Positions 25,597-37,746 are shown, counted from the first letter of the stretch. The stretch is 64,000 nucleotides of DNA from Urophycis tenuis (GCA_036785325.1 JAXIVH010000325.1:74501-138500); one strand, 5' to 3'. The notes: generated by a model not told the origin, from the letters alone. Translations and numbers: made by a program.

Positions 25597-27798
25597 ATGT
25601 CCGAGTGGACATTGGTTAGATACGGCAGGCGCCGTTATCGCCGACGCTCGCCATCCTGGGACGGACACGTTTATGCGCCTACGGATAGGCCGCGCACGTG
25701 GTCCGATGATCGACGGGCTCCATCACCCCGGTGGCACGGACGTCCGCCTGGCAGGATGAGGGAGAGACCACGCTCGCCGCAGAGGTACGTGCGGGTTTAC
25801 TCCCCTCCGATGACGAGACGCCCTCGCTCGCCACCCAGGGCTCGGCGTCCATCACCGCCACCGGGCCCTCCCCGTCGTCCACCCAGGGGGCCTACCAATA
25901 GGCGCCCCGCCTCACCATCCAGAGAGAGACGTCGACACCCACACCAGAGGGACCAACGCCCCCTATCATACACCAGGGATACGCACCCCCGATCACCTAT
26001 GAGAGACGTGGGTCCTCGGGCCGGGTACCGGGGCTATGACCGCCGGGGGTTCCACGGTCGGATGGACCGTGCACCTCCCCTCCGTTATTGGAGGGGTAAC
26101 CCCCCTAACCTAAACTGGCCAGTGCCTCCGCCTGGGGCTTCTCGGCGGTCTGGCTTTGGGCCTGGTACCGGGACCTACGCTGACGTCGCCAGAGGACCGG
26201 ATCGCGACCGCGATGGACATGAGGTGAGGCGTATCCCTGCCAATTTGGAATTGAAGCGTCTCATTAAAGAACTGTACGCTGTAATTAAGGTGACCCACCA
26301 CCTTTCTAACGTGTCATCTGGGGCCCGTGGGGAAGGGCCCCGGACCATTCACAAAATGGTGGCCACGCTGGCCGCCATGATTAAACCAGCGGTCCCTACT
26401 CAGACCACGCGCCTCCTGATAGAGGGGGCTGCGAGGGAGTGGGGACACACAATTTGCCTTATATTAAGGCAACACTATGAGGAATGCCTTGAGGACTTGT
26501 TTGGGAGACTCAGGGGTCTCCTCAATGAGACCTGGAGGGAGGCCTTCGGTGTGGCGACCCGCTGGGCCCGCAGGAACCTGCCCCGTCTCACTGGGGAGAC
26601 GCTCGACGCCGCTGAGACCAGGCTCACGACGCTGTGGGAGCAGGAGAGGGACCCCACACCGATCCTGGTCCCTGACGTTCTGCCCCCGAGGTCCAGGGCT
26701 CCGTCGGCGTCGCTGTTGCCTTCCGGCCGCGCACTGTCTTCCCCCACCTCATCGCCGGCTCGTCATGCTGGCCCTCACCGCCCACCTCCGGCGACCGGGA
26801 CCCGGGGCACGCCAGCGAGACCGGCCTCTGCGGGGTCCGGCACCGTGACGGGCTTGGAGGAGCTGTCGCCGGATTGGTTCGTCCCCCCGACGGCGGCCGT
26901 CCTCACCCCCTCGCGGCCAATGGCGTGTCCCCCCCTGGAACGGAGGGCCCCCAGGAGGGCCAGGAGGGCGTCCCCTGAGGTCTCGTCGGACGAGGATGAC
27001 GGGGCTGACGGGGAGGACGGCCTTCTGGGACTCACACGAGGGAGAAGAGGTGAGTTGGTGGGAGGACCCACCCCCTGTTCTCCTTCTCCATCCCCGGGGC
27101 CCGACGCATCGGGGACCGGGGACCTCCTCGATCTGGAGGACCACGACGAGGGCCCTTCCACCTCACGGGCCGCCGCGGAGGTATTGCGGTCTGTCCGGGA
27201 CCGAGGTGAGGAGCCGAGAGACGAGACCACCACCGAGAGAAGGGGAGGTCGCAGGGTCAGGGTGCACCCACATACGGCACGTAAGTTGTTGGACTGGAAC
27301 CTCAACGTGGGCTCTAAGTGGCTCATTATGGGTGACTCTAACCTTGCTAGCCTCCCTGAACATGACATCCAGGACCTGCAGGTGGACTGTTTCCCTGAAT
27401 CCCATTTCAGGCACGCGCAGGCCCTGATGGAGAAGACCACCCCTATTGAGGGGCTGGTCGTAGAAAAAATAATCATGTCGTTTGGTATCTATAGCAGGGC
27501 CAACAAGTCAAAAGAGACAACGATTAAGAATGCCCAGGCTGCGTTGAGAGCGGCCAGGAAGCGGTTCCCTGGAGCGGAGGTGTTGATCCAGCAGGTCAAC
27601 TTCTCCACGGCCCTCCCTACAGAGGAGCAGGAGAACCTCGCCGTCCTCAACCAGCAGTTGGAGAGGAACATGCCCCACATCCCCCTCCTGCCGCAAAGCC
27701 AGTTCTCCACTGAGGAGGACAACATCAGCTGGACAGCGGAGACTGGCGACGCTTTCTTCCATCACTGGAGGGGGGTGTTAAACGCCGGGTCCCCTTGA
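25597..27798 (+). CDS. ORF1 of unit 5: SGNH-like protein
   Basis: Protein identical to unit 1 ORF1, carrying R454 and H603. Confidence 0.85.
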   Translation: MSEWTLVRYGRRRYRRRSPSWDGHVYAPTDRPRTWSDDRRAPSPRWHGRPPGRMRERPRSPQRYVRVYSPPMTRRPRSPPRARRPSPPPGPPRRPPRGPTNRRPASPSRERRRHPHQRDQRPLSYTRDTHPRSPMRDVGPRAGYRGYDRRGFHGRMDRAPPLRYWRGNPPNLNWPVPPPGASRRSGFGPGTGTYADVARGPDRDRDGHEVRRIPANLELKRLIKELYAVIKVTHHLSNVSSGARGEGPRTIHKMVATLAAMIKPAVPTQTTRLLIEGAAREWGHTICLILRQHYEECLEDLFGRLRGLLNETWREAFGVATRWARRNLPRLTGETLDAAETRLTTLWEQERDPTPILVPDVLPPRSRAPSASLLPSGRALSSPTSSPARHAGPHRPPPATGTRGTPARPASAGSGTVTGLEELSPDWFVPPTAAVLTPSRPMACPPLERRAPRRARRASPEVSSDEDDGADGEDGLLGLTRGRRGELVGGPTPCSPSPSPGPDASGTGDLLDLEDHDEGPSTSRAAAEVLRSVRDRGEEPRDETTTERRGGRRVRVHPHTARKLLDWNLNVGSKWLIMGDSNLASLPEHDIQDLQVDCFPESHFRHAQALMEKTTPIEGLVVEKIIMSFGIYSRANKSKETTIKNAQAALRAARKRFPGAEVLIQQVNFSTALPTEEQENLAVLNQQLERNMPHIPLLPQSQFSTEEDNISWTAETGDAFFHHWRGVLNAGSP

Positions 27799-29993
27799 GC
27801 CCGACACCGGCAGGGGTAAAGGACGTTCCCTCCTTAGGGGGTAAGACAATTGTCAATTTGACCAAGGACCTACGCTTAACAGCGCCACAGACAACCCTCT
27901 TGAACAGAGGTTTGTCTTTTATCCCTACTCACTGTTTAGAACGGGAGCTTAAAAAACAATTGAAATGTGATGTTTATAATTACCATAGGAGGCTCAAATT
28001 AATCAGCTTTTTCCAGGATAGTACTGGTACTGCACCGCCTTTCGGGGGCCCTTCCCTTTGGACGCCCCCATCGGGGGCCCTCCCGGAGGCGTTGCACAGA
28101 CTCATAACATGTGACCTTTCAACACTCAAAAAACAGTATAGGACGCCCAGCGAGAAGCCCAACCTATCGCCTGGCGAACTAGAGGCCCTTACCCAACTAA
28201 AACAAAACAGGGAGATTGTTATTAAACCCGCTGACAAGGGATCTGCAGTGGTTGTCCTCAGCAGGGACCAATATGTCCTAGAGGCAGAGCGCCAGCTCAG
28301 GGATGAGGTCTACTATCGGAAATTAGACGGACCTATTTACCTTGACACCATTAAAGAGGTCATAAACATCATTGACTCCCTCTTTAGAGCTAAATTCATC
28401 AATTCTAAACAACGCCGTTATCTAATCGGGGGGGATGAGGAACCGAGGGCCAGACGCTTTTATATACTGCCAAAAATACATAAGGACCCCGCCACCTGGA
28501 CGGTCCCCTTTGAGGTCCCTCCGGGTAGGCCCATAGTTTCAGACTGTGGCAGTGAGACGTACCGGACAGCAGAATACATCGACCACTTCCTTAACCCCCT
28601 CTCGACCAGACACCCCTCCTATATTAAGGATACCTACCACTTTGTGGGGATCGTCAAGGGCCTCAAGGTGCCACCGGGGGCCCTACTGTTTTCCATGGAT
28701 GTCAAGAGCCTCTACACCAACATCCCTATAGAGGCCGGCATCCAGTGTGTAAGACGATTCTTCAACAGGTATCCCGACCCGACCCGACCCGACATGCAGC
28801 TCTTAAAGCTGCTAGACATTAACCTGACTAAAAACGATTTCATTTTCAATGGGGACTTTTATCTCCAAACTAAAGGCACGGCTATGGGCAAGAAATTCGC
28901 CCCGGCCTACGCCAATATTTATATGGCCAATTGGGAGGAGGAGGCCCTGGCCACTTGTCCCCTAAGGCCCCTACACTACTACAGATATTTGGATGACATA
29001 TGGGGAATTTGGCCGGGCTCCAAAATTCAATTCACACAATTTGTACTGACACTTAACGCTTACGACCCTTCTATCCAATTGACCTATGAACTCAACTCCC
29101 AGACCATAGACTTCCTTGACACCACGACTTACAAGGGACCGGACTTTCTGACCGATTTAAAATTAAACATCAAAGTCTTCTTTAAGAAGACTGACACCCA
29201 CGCCCTCTTGCATAAAAGCAGCTTCCACCCGAAGCACACCTACAAGGGACTGGTGAAATCCCAGATCCTTAGATTCAGGAGGATTTGTACAAGGGACGGG
29301 GACTTTGGGCAGGCGGTCGCCATTCTCTTTAGGGCCTTGAGGGATAGGGGTTATTCCAGGTCCTTCCTCAGGCTCTGTCTGAAGACTTTCTCGGACAGGA
29401 CTGAGAGGGGCCTGGACAAGCCCATTCCCCTTATCAACACATATAGCTCAATGACGGTTACTCTGAACAGCAGCCTGAAGGCCAACTTCGCGAGGTTCCT
29501 GGGGCAGCAGGAGCCCTTTACAGAATATAGGGTCATCTCGGCCTTCAGGCGTAGTAAAAACTTGAGGGACATGTTAGTACGGGCTACCCTGTCCTCATCA
29601 GAGGACAGAGCAAGGACGACCATTATAGACACACATTTCATGAAATTGAGATTTATTTCTAATAAGCAAACGCATGCCTGGCACGAGGTCACACAGGCCT
29701 CGACCCCAAAAACATCCAACTGCATTTATCTGATTTTCTGCTCCCTTTGTCCAGCGCAGTTTGTTGGCGGCACCGGCGTCCAGGTATCGTCCCACATCAA
29801 GCGCCTTAGATTAGAAGTGCACCTCAAGGGGGACCTTGACTCACCGGTGGTGCAGCATTTCCTTATGCATGGTCTGGGTGCCTTTAGGTATACTGTACTA
29901 CAGAGCAATGTTACCTGGACCCCTGCACAGAGGAGGGACAGGGTGATGGTTTGGCTCCACCTGCTGGGGGCAAAATCCATCTACCCCTGGTGA
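27795..29993 (+). CDS. ORF2 of unit 5: Penelope-type reverse transcriptase
   Basis: Protein identical to unit 1 ORF2. The slippery heptamer is at 27777-27783. Confidence 0.91.
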   Translation: MSPTPAGVKDVPSLGGKTIVNLTKDLRLTAPQTTLLNRGLSFIPTHCLERELKKQLKCDVYNYHRRLKLISFFQDSTGTAPPFGGPSLWTPPSGALPEALHRLITCDLSTLKKQYRTPSEKPNLSPGELEALTQLKQNREIVIKPADKGSAVVVLSRDQYVLEAERQLRDEVYYRKLDGPIYLDTIKEVINIIDSLFRAKFINSKQRRYLIGGDEEPRARRFYILPKIHKDPATWTVPFEVPPGRPIVSDCGSETYRTAEYIDHFLNPLSTRHPSYIKDTYHFVGIVKGLKVPPGALLFSMDVKSLYTNIPIEAGIQCVRRFFNRYPDPTRPDMQLLKLLDINLTKNDFIFNGDFYLQTKGTAMGKKFAPAYANIYMANWEEEALATCPLRPLHYYRYLDDIWGIWPGSKIQFTQFVLTLNAYDPSIQLTYELNSQTIDFLDTTTYKGPDFLTDLKLNIKVFFKKTDTHALLHKSSFHPKHTYKGLVKSQILRFRRICTRDGDFGQAVAILFRALRDRGYSRSFLRLCLKTFSDRTERGLDKPIPLINTYSSMTVTLNSSLKANFARFLGQQEPFTEYRVISAFRRSKNLRDMLVRATLSSSEDRARTTIIDTHFMKLRFISNKQTHAWHEVTQASTPKTSNCIYLIFCSLCPAQFVGGTGVQVSSHIKRLRLEVHLKGDLDSPVVQHFLMHGLGAFRYTVLQSNVTWTPAQRRDRVMVWLHLLGAKSIYPW

Positions 29994-30015
29994 GGACTCC
30001 TGAGCTGAACCCTCA

Positions 30016-30786
30016 CCCTCACCCCAACCCTAACCTCAATACAATAATTAATTTAATTGTAATATAACATTGTTTCCTTAGGCCTAACCTTAACCTCAGC
30101 CTAACATCATAATCCAATTTGACCTAACCCTAACCCAATTTATTCTAATCCTAACCCTAACCCTAACCATAACCCTATTTGTTCTAATCCTAACCCTAAC
30201 CCTAACCATAACCTAATTTAATCTTACCCTAACCCTAAACCCTAACCATAACCCAATTTGATCCAACCCTAACCCTAATCCTAACCATAATCAACATTTA
30301 TTTTCAAAAACCTCAACTTAACCTCAATATAACATTGTTCCTCAGACCTAACCAAAACCCTCACCCCAACCCTAACCTCAATACAATAATTAATTTAATT
30401 GCAATATAACATTGTTTTTTTAGGCCTAACCTTAATCTCAGCCTAACATCATAATCCAATTTGACCTAACCTTAACCCAATTTATTCTAATCCTAACCCT
30501 AACCCTAACCATAACCCTATTTGTTCTAACCCTAACCCTAACCCTAACCATAACCTAATTTAATCTTACCCTAACCCTAAACCCTAACCATAACCCTATT
30601 TGTTCTAACCCTAACCCTAACCCTAATCCTAAACATAACCTAATTTAATCTTACCCTAACCCTAAACCCTAATCATAACCCAATTTGATCCAACCCTAAC
30701 CCTAATCCTAACCATAATCAACATTCATTTTCAAAAACCTCAATTTAACCTCAATATAACATTGTTCCTCAGACCTAACCATAACC
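30016..30786 (+). repeat. degenerate telomere-like (CCCTAA)n block, unit 5
   Basis: Same structure as at 1005-1775. Confidence 0.92.
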
Positions 30787-31518
30787 TACCTCAACAGTGA
30801 CCTCTGACCTCTATTGGAACTGCTTTGGATGACCCTGACCTGGACCCTAATCAACATCATAATTTACAATTCAAGTTTAGATCCAGGATATTTTGGGTGT
30901 AGGTGAGTATTGCAAGTATCAATAAAAATAAATATATATGGATGTAATGTTTGGAATTTGATTGCGTGGGGCTTGGACCATGATGTCATTTACTGACTGC
31001 TGGCCAATGACATCATGGTAACAGCGATCGCGACTTTTCTAATTGATTCATTTCTTTGTTTGTATTAAATGTTTAGTTTTTATAAAAACACTATAATCAG
31101 TTCTATATATAACAACTTTGTTTATTATTATCAACTCCACTAATGTTCATTGTTTTTCTTTTTAACTCGTTTGTAGAAGTGACGTTAGTCACATGATCGC
31201 CTTACATAAAAAAATATATTTAATTTTTTTTCTACATATATGTTCGCTGTTACCGTGTTCAGTTATTATTTATTTACTTATCTGTGTCTCTTATTACTTG
31301 TATTATATTTCAATAAAAGAAAGTTATATTAACTGTTGCACAGGGGGTGGGATTGTGGGCTGCCGCGATCTGGAACCAACCTGTTGGCTCCAATCAAATG
31401 GGAGGGCGTTCCCTGTTGGAGTCAATTGGGTTGGGGTCCTTGCGATCTCACAGTCTCAACCTTACCTGCCAAGAGAGAGTTCGCCACAACATTTGTGCTT
31501 TTTATGTTTTTTATTTTT
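30787..31518 (+). promoter_or_regulatory. AT-rich 3'UTR/promoter-like region of unit 5
   Basis: Inverted repeat 30978-31018, TATAAAA 31081-31087, long hairpin 31372-31439. No gene is seen. Confidence 0.42.
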
Positions 31519-31569
31519 GTGCAAACCTGAAGAAGGCCAGAATACTGGCCGAAACGTCGTTTTTTGCAC
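31519..31569 (+). ncRNA. hammerhead ribozyme, junction of units 5 and 6
   Basis: Core unchanged. Predicted cleavage is after C31558. Confidence 0.8.
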
Positions 31570-31671
31570 TTGTTTTAAATAAATAGTTACTTTGTTAAAC
31601 TTTTACTCTCGTTCCAATTTTTTATTTAATTTTTTTCGAGACACAGCGTTATCACACTCTCCACTAATACA

Positions 31672-33873
31672 ATGTCCGAGTGGACATTGGTTAGATACGG
31701 CAGGCGCCGTTATCGCCGACGCTCGCCATCCTGGGACGGACACGTTTATGCGCCTACGGATAGGCCGCGCACGTGGTCCGATGATCGACGGGCTCCATCA
31801 CCCCGGTGGCACGGACGTCCGCCTGGCAGGATGAGGGAGAGACCACGCTCGCCGCAGAGGTACGTGCGGGTTTACTCCCCTCCGATGACGAGACGCCCTC
31901 GCTCGCCACCCAGGGCTCGGCGTCCATCACCGCCACCGGGCCCTCCCCGTCGTCCACCCAGGGGGCCTACCAATAGGCGCCCCGCCTCACCATCCAGAGA
32001 GAGACGTCGACACCCACACCAGAGGGACCAACGCCCCCTATCATACACCAGGGATACGCACCCCCGATCACCTATGAGAGACGTGGGTCCTCGGGCCGGG
32101 TACCGGGGCTATGACCGCCGGGGGTTCCACGGTCGGATGGACCGTGCACCTCCCCTCCGTTATTGGAGGGGTAACCCCCCTAACCTAAACTGGCCAGTGC
32201 CTCCGCCTGGGGCTTCTCGGCGGTCTGGCTTTGGGCCTGGTACCGGGACCTACGCTGACGTCGCCAGAGGACCGGATCGCGACCGCGATGGACATGAGGT
32301 GAGGCGTATCCCTGCCAATTTGGAATTGAAGCGTCTCATTAAAGAACTGTACGCTGTAATTAAGGTGACCCACCACCTTTCTAACGTGTCATCTGGGGCC
32401 CGTGGGGAAGGGCCCCGGACCATTCACAAAATGGTGGCCACGCTGGCCGCCATGATTAAACCAGCGGTCCCTACTCAGACCACGCGCCTCCTGATAGAGG
32501 GGGCTGCGAGGGAGTGGGGACACACAATTTGCCTTATATTAAGGCAACACTATGAGGAATGCCTTGAGGACTTGTTTGGGAGACTCAGGGGTCTCCTCAA
32601 TGAGACCTGGAGGGAGGCCTTCGGTGTGGCGACCCGCTGGGCCCGCAGGAACCTGCCCCGTCTCACTGGGGAGACGCTCGACGCCGCTGAGACCAGGCTC
32701 ACGACGCTGTGGGAGCAGGAGAGGGACCCCACACCGATCCTGGTCCCTGACGTTCTGCCCCCGAGGTCCAGGGCTCCGTCGGCGTCGCTGTTGCCTTCCG
32801 GCCGCGCACTGTCTTCCCCCACCTCATCGCCGGCTCGTCATGCTGGCCCTCACCGCCCACCTCCGGCGACCGGGACCCGGGGCACGCCAGCGAGACCGGC
32901 CTCTGCGGGGTCCGGCACCGTGACGGGCTTGGAGGAGCTGTCGCCGGATTGGTTCGTCCCCCCGACGGCGGCCGTCCTCACCCCCTCGCGGCCAATGGCG
33001 TGTCCCCCCCTGGAACGGAGGGCCCCCAGGAGGGCCAGGAGGGCGTCCCCTGAGGTCTCGTCGGACGAGGATGACGGGGCTGACGGGGAGGACGGCCTTC
33101 TGGGACTCACACGAGGGAGAAGAGGTGAGTTGGTGGGAGGACCCACCCCCTGTTCTCCTTCTCCATCCCCGGGGCCCGACGCATCGGGGACCGGGGACCT
33201 CCTCGATCTGGAGGACCACGACGAGGGCCCTTCCACCTCACGGGCCGCCGCGGAGGTATTGCGGTCTGTCCGGGACCGAGGTGAGGAGCCGAGAGACGAG
33301 ACCACCACCGAGAGAAGGGGAGGTCGCAGGGTCAGGGTGCACCCACATACGGCACGTAAGTTGTTGGACTGGAACCTCAACGTGGGCTCTAAGTGGCTCA
33401 TTATGGGTGACTCTAACCTTGCTAGCCTCCCTGAACATGACATCCAGGACCTGCAGGTGGACTGTTTCCCTGAATCCCATTTCAGGCACGCGCAGGCCCT
33501 GATGGAGAAGACCACCCCTATTGAGGGGCTGGTCGTAGAAAAAATAATCATGTCGTTTGGTATCTATAGCAGGGCCAACAAGTCAAAAGAGACAACGATT
33601 AAGAATGCCCAGGCTGCGTTGAGAGCGGCCAGGAAGCGGTTCCCTGGAGCGGAGGTGTTGATCCAGCAGGTCAACTTCTCCACGGCCCTCCCTACAGAGG
33701 AGCAGGAGAACCTCGCCGTCCTCAACCAGCAGTTGGAGAGGAACATGCCCCACATCCCCCTCCTGCCGCAAAGCCAGTTCTCCACTGAGGAGGACAACAT
33801 CAGCTGGACAGCGGAGACTGGCGACGCTTTCTTCCATCACTGGAGGGGGGTGTTAAACGCCGGGTCCCCTTGA
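31672..33873 (+). CDS. ORF1 of unit 6: SGNH-like protein
   Basis: Protein identical to unit 1 ORF1. Confidence 0.85.
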   Translation: MSEWTLVRYGRRRYRRRSPSWDGHVYAPTDRPRTWSDDRRAPSPRWHGRPPGRMRERPRSPQRYVRVYSPPMTRRPRSPPRARRPSPPPGPPRRPPRGPTNRRPASPSRERRRHPHQRDQRPLSYTRDTHPRSPMRDVGPRAGYRGYDRRGFHGRMDRAPPLRYWRGNPPNLNWPVPPPGASRRSGFGPGTGTYADVARGPDRDRDGHEVRRIPANLELKRLIKELYAVIKVTHHLSNVSSGARGEGPRTIHKMVATLAAMIKPAVPTQTTRLLIEGAAREWGHTICLILRQHYEECLEDLFGRLRGLLNETWREAFGVATRWARRNLPRLTGETLDAAETRLTTLWEQERDPTPILVPDVLPPRSRAPSASLLPSGRALSSPTSSPARHAGPHRPPPATGTRGTPARPASAGSGTVTGLEELSPDWFVPPTAAVLTPSRPMACPPLERRAPRRARRASPEVSSDEDDGADGEDGLLGLTRGRRGELVGGPTPCSPSPSPGPDASGTGDLLDLEDHDEGPSTSRAAAEVLRSVRDRGEEPRDETTTERRGGRRVRVHPHTARKLLDWNLNVGSKWLIMGDSNLASLPEHDIQDLQVDCFPESHFRHAQALMEKTTPIEGLVVEKIIMSFGIYSRANKSKETTIKNAQAALRAARKRFPGAEVLIQQVNFSTALPTEEQENLAVLNQQLERNMPHIPLLPQSQFSTEEDNISWTAETGDAFFHHWRGVLNAGSP

Positions 33874-36068
33874 GCCCGACACCGGCAGGGGTAAAGGACG
33901 TTCCCTCCTTAGGGGGTAAGACAATTGTCAATTTGACCAAGGACCTACGCTTAACAGCGCCACAGACAACCCTCTTGAACAGAGGTTTGTCTTTTATCCC
34001 TACTCACTGTTTAGAACGGGAGCTTAAAAAACAATTGAAATGTGATGTTTATAATTACCATAGGAGGCTCAAATTAATCAGCTTTTTCCAGGATAGTACT
34101 GGTACTGCACCGCCTTTCGGGGGCCCTTCCCTTTGGACGCCCCCATCGGGGGCCCTCCCGGAGGCGTTGCACAGACTCATAACATGTGACCTTTCAACAC
34201 TCAAAAAACAGTATAGGACGCCCAGCGAGAAGCCCAACCTATCGCCTGGCGAACTAGAGGCCCTTACCCAACTAAAACAAAACAGGGAGATTGTTATTAA
34301 ACCCGCTGACAAGGGATCTGCAGTGGTTGTCCTCAGCAGGGACCAATATGTCCTAGAGGCAGAGCGCCAGCTCAGGGATGAGGTCTACTATCGGAAATTA
34401 GACGGACCTATTTACCTTGACACCATTAAAGAGGTCATAAACATCATTGACTCCCTCTTTAGAGCTAAATTCATCAATTCTAAACAACGCCGTTATCTAA
34501 TCGGGGGGGATGAGGAACCGAGGGCCAGACGCTTTTATATACTGCCAAAAATACATAAGGACCCCGCCACCTGGACGGTCCCCTTTGAGGTCCCTCCGGG
34601 TAGGCCCATAGTTTCAGACTGTGGCAGTGAGACGTACCGGACAGCAGAATACATCGACCACTTCCTTAACCCCCTCTCGACCAGACACCCCTCCTATATT
34701 AAGGATACCTACCACTTTGTGGGGATCGTCAAGGGCCTCAAGGTGCCACCGGGGGCCCTACTGTTTTCCATGGATGTCAAGAGCCTCTACACCAACATCC
34801 CTATAGAGGCCGGCATCCAGTGTGTAAGACGATTCTTCAACAGGTATCCCGACCCGACCCGACCCGACATGCAGCTCTTAAAGCTGCTAGACATTAACCT
34901 GACTAAAAACGATTTCATTTTCAATGGGGACTTTTATCTCCAAACTAAAGGCACGGCTATGGGCAAGAAATTCGCCCCGGCCTACGCCAATATTTATATG
35001 GCCAATTGGGAGGAGGAGGCCCTGGCCACTTGTCCCCTAAGGCCCCTACACTACTACAGATATTTGGATGACATATGGGGAATTTGGCCGGGCTCCAAAA
35101 TTCAATTCACACAATTTGTACTGACACTTAACGCTTACGACCCTTCTATCCAATTGACCTATGAACTCAACTCCCAGACCATAGACTTCCTTGACACCAC
35201 GACTTACAAGGGACCGGACTTTCTGACCGATTTAAAATTAAACATCAAAGTCTTCTTTAAGAAGACTGACACCCACGCCCTCTTGCATAAAAGCAGCTTC
35301 CACCCGAAGCACACCTACAAGGGACTGGTGAAATCCCAGATCCTTAGATTCAGGAGGATTTGTACAAGGGACGGGGACTTTGGGCAGGCGGTCGCCATTC
35401 TCTTTAGGGCCTTGAGGGATAGGGGTTATTCCAGGTCCTTCCTCAGGCTCTGTCTGAAGACTTTCTCGGACAGGACTGAGAGGGGCCTGGACAAGCCCAT
35501 TCCCCTTATCAACACATATAGCTCAATGACGGTTACTCTGAACAGCAGCCTGAAGGCCAACTTCGCGAGGTTCCTGGGGCAGCAGGAGCCCTTTACAGAA
35601 TATAGGGTCATCTCGGCCTTCAGGCGTAGTAAAAACTTGAGGGACATGTTAGTACGGGCTACCCTGTCCTCATCAGAGGACAGAGCAAGGACGACCATTA
35701 TAGACACACATTTCATGAAATTGAGATTTATTTCTAATAAGCAAACGCATGCCTGGCACGAGGTCACACAGGCCTCGACCCCAAAAACATCCAACTGCAT
35801 TTATCTGATTTTCTGCTCCCTTTGTCCAGCGCAGTTTGTTGGCGGCACCGGCGTCCAGGTATCGTCCCACATCAAGCGCCTTAGATTAGAAGTGCACCTC
35901 AAGGGGGACCTTGACTCACCGGTGGTGCAGCATTTCCTTATGCATGGTCTGGGTGCCTTTAGGTATACTGTACTACAGAGCAATGTTACCTGGACCCCTG
36001 CACAGAGGAGGGACAGGGTGATGGTTTGGCTCCACCTGCTGGGGGCAAAATCCATCTACCCCTGGTGA
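33870..36068 (+). CDS. ORF2 of unit 6: Penelope-type reverse transcriptase
   Basis: Protein identical to unit 1 ORF2. The slippery heptamer is at 33852-33858. Confidence 0.91.
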   Translation: MSPTPAGVKDVPSLGGKTIVNLTKDLRLTAPQTTLLNRGLSFIPTHCLERELKKQLKCDVYNYHRRLKLISFFQDSTGTAPPFGGPSLWTPPSGALPEALHRLITCDLSTLKKQYRTPSEKPNLSPGELEALTQLKQNREIVIKPADKGSAVVVLSRDQYVLEAERQLRDEVYYRKLDGPIYLDTIKEVINIIDSLFRAKFINSKQRRYLIGGDEEPRARRFYILPKIHKDPATWTVPFEVPPGRPIVSDCGSETYRTAEYIDHFLNPLSTRHPSYIKDTYHFVGIVKGLKVPPGALLFSMDVKSLYTNIPIEAGIQCVRRFFNRYPDPTRPDMQLLKLLDINLTKNDFIFNGDFYLQTKGTAMGKKFAPAYANIYMANWEEEALATCPLRPLHYYRYLDDIWGIWPGSKIQFTQFVLTLNAYDPSIQLTYELNSQTIDFLDTTTYKGPDFLTDLKLNIKVFFKKTDTHALLHKSSFHPKHTYKGLVKSQILRFRRICTRDGDFGQAVAILFRALRDRGYSRSFLRLCLKTFSDRTERGLDKPIPLINTYSSMTVTLNSSLKANFARFLGQQEPFTEYRVISAFRRSKNLRDMLVRATLSSSEDRARTTIIDTHFMKLRFISNKQTHAWHEVTQASTPKTSNCIYLIFCSLCPAQFVGGTGVQVSSHIKRLRLEVHLKGDLDSPVVQHFLMHGLGAFRYTVLQSNVTWTPAQRRDRVMVWLHLLGAKSIYPW

Positions 36069-36090
36069 GGACTCCTGAGCTGAACCCTCA

Positions 36091-36861
36091 CCCTCACCCC
36101 AACCCTAACCTCAATACAATAATTAATTTAATTGTAATATAACATTGTTTCCTTAGGCCTAACCTTAACCTCAGCCTAACATCATAATCCAATTTGACCT
36201 AACCCTAACCCAATTTATTCTAATCCTAACCCTAACCCTAACCATAACCCTATTTGTTCTAATCCTAACCCTAACCCTAACCATAACCTAATTTAATCTT
36301 ACCCTAACCCTAAACCCTAACCATAACCCAATTTGATCCAACCCTAACCCTAATCCTAACCATAATCAACATTTATTTTCAAAAACCTCAACTTAACCTC
36401 AATATAACATTGTTCCTCAGACCTAACCAAAACCCTCACCCCAACCCTAACCTCAATACAATAATTAATTTAATTGCAATATAACATTGTTTTTTTAGGC
36501 CTAACCTTAATCTCAGCCTAACATCATAATCCAATTTGACCTAACCTTAACCCAATTTATTCTAATCCTAACCCTAACCCTAACCATAACCCTATTTGTT
36601 CTAACCCTAACCCTAACCCTAACCATAACCTAATTTAATCTTACCCTAACCCTAAACCCTAACCATAACCCTATTTGTTCTAACCCTAACCCTAACCCTA
36701 ATCCTAAACATAACCTAATTTAATCTTACCCTAACCCTAAACCCTAATCATAACCCAATTTGATCCAACCCTAACCCTAATCCTAACCATAATCAACATT
36801 CATTTTCAAAAACCTCAATTTAACCTCAATATAACATTGTTCCTCAGACCTAACCATAACC
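36091..36861 (+). repeat. degenerate telomere-like (CCCTAA)n block, unit 6
   Basis: Same structure as at 1005-1775. Confidence 0.92.
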
Positions 36862-37593
36862 TACCTCAACAGTGACCTCTGACCTCTATTGGAACTGCTT
36901 TGGATGACCCTGACCTGGACCCTAATCAACATCATAATTTACAATTCAAGTTTAGATCCAGGATATTTTGGGTGTAGGTGAGTATTGCAAGTATCAATAA
37001 AAATAAATATATATGGATGTAATGTTTGGAATTTGATTGCGTGGGGCTTGGACCATGATGTCATTTACTGACTGCTGGCCAATGACATCATGGTAACAGC
37101 GATCGCGACTTTTCTAATTGATTCATTTCTTTGTTTGTATTAAATGTTTAGTTTTTATAAAAACACTATAATCAGTTCTATATATAACAACTTTGTTTAT
37201 TATTATCAACTCCACTAATGTTCATTGTTTTTCTTTTTAACTCGTTTGTAGAAGTGACGTTAGTCACATGATCGCCTTACATAAAAAAATATATTTAATT
37301 TTTTTTCTACATATATGTTCGCTGTTACCGTGTTCAGTTATTATTTATTTACTTATCTGTGTCTCTTATTACTTGTATTATATTTCAATAAAAGAAAGTT
37401 ATATTAACTGTTGCACAGGGGGTGGGATTGTGGGCTGCCGCGATCTGGAACCAACCTGTTGGCTCCAATCAAATGGGAGGGCGTTCCCTGTTGGAGTCAA
37501 TTGGGTTGGGGTCCTTGCGATCTCACAGTCTCAACCTTACCTGCCAAGAGAGAGTTCGCCACAACATTTGTGCTTTTTATGTTTTTTATTTTT
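36862..37593 (+). promoter_or_regulatory. AT-rich 3'UTR/promoter-like region of unit 6
   Basis: Inverted repeat 37053-37093, TATAAAA 37156-37162, long hairpin 37447-37514. No gene is seen. Confidence 0.42.
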
Positions 37594-37644
37594 GTGCAAA
37601 CCTGAAGAAGGCCAGAATACTGGCCGAAACGTCGTTTTTTGCAC
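37594..37644 (+). ncRNA. hammerhead ribozyme, junction of units 6 and 7
   Basis: Core unchanged. Predicted cleavage is after C37633. Confidence 0.8.
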
Positions 37645-37746
37645 TTGTTTTAAATAAATAGTTACTTTGTTAAACTTTTACTCTCGTTCCAATTTTTTAT
37701 TTAATTTTTTTCGAGACACAGCGTTATCACACTCTCCACTAATACA

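Larger units (their letters stand above)
25484..31558 (+). mobile_element. Penelope-like element, unit 5 (complete, 6,075 bp)
   Basis: Same length and encoded proteins as unit 1; lies exactly 22,936 bp downstream of it. Confidence 0.95.
31559..37633 (+). mobile_element. Penelope-like element, unit 6 (complete, 6,075 bp)
   Basis: Corresponds to unit 2 in the 22,936-bp register but lacks the silent T seen at 10148. Confidence 0.95.
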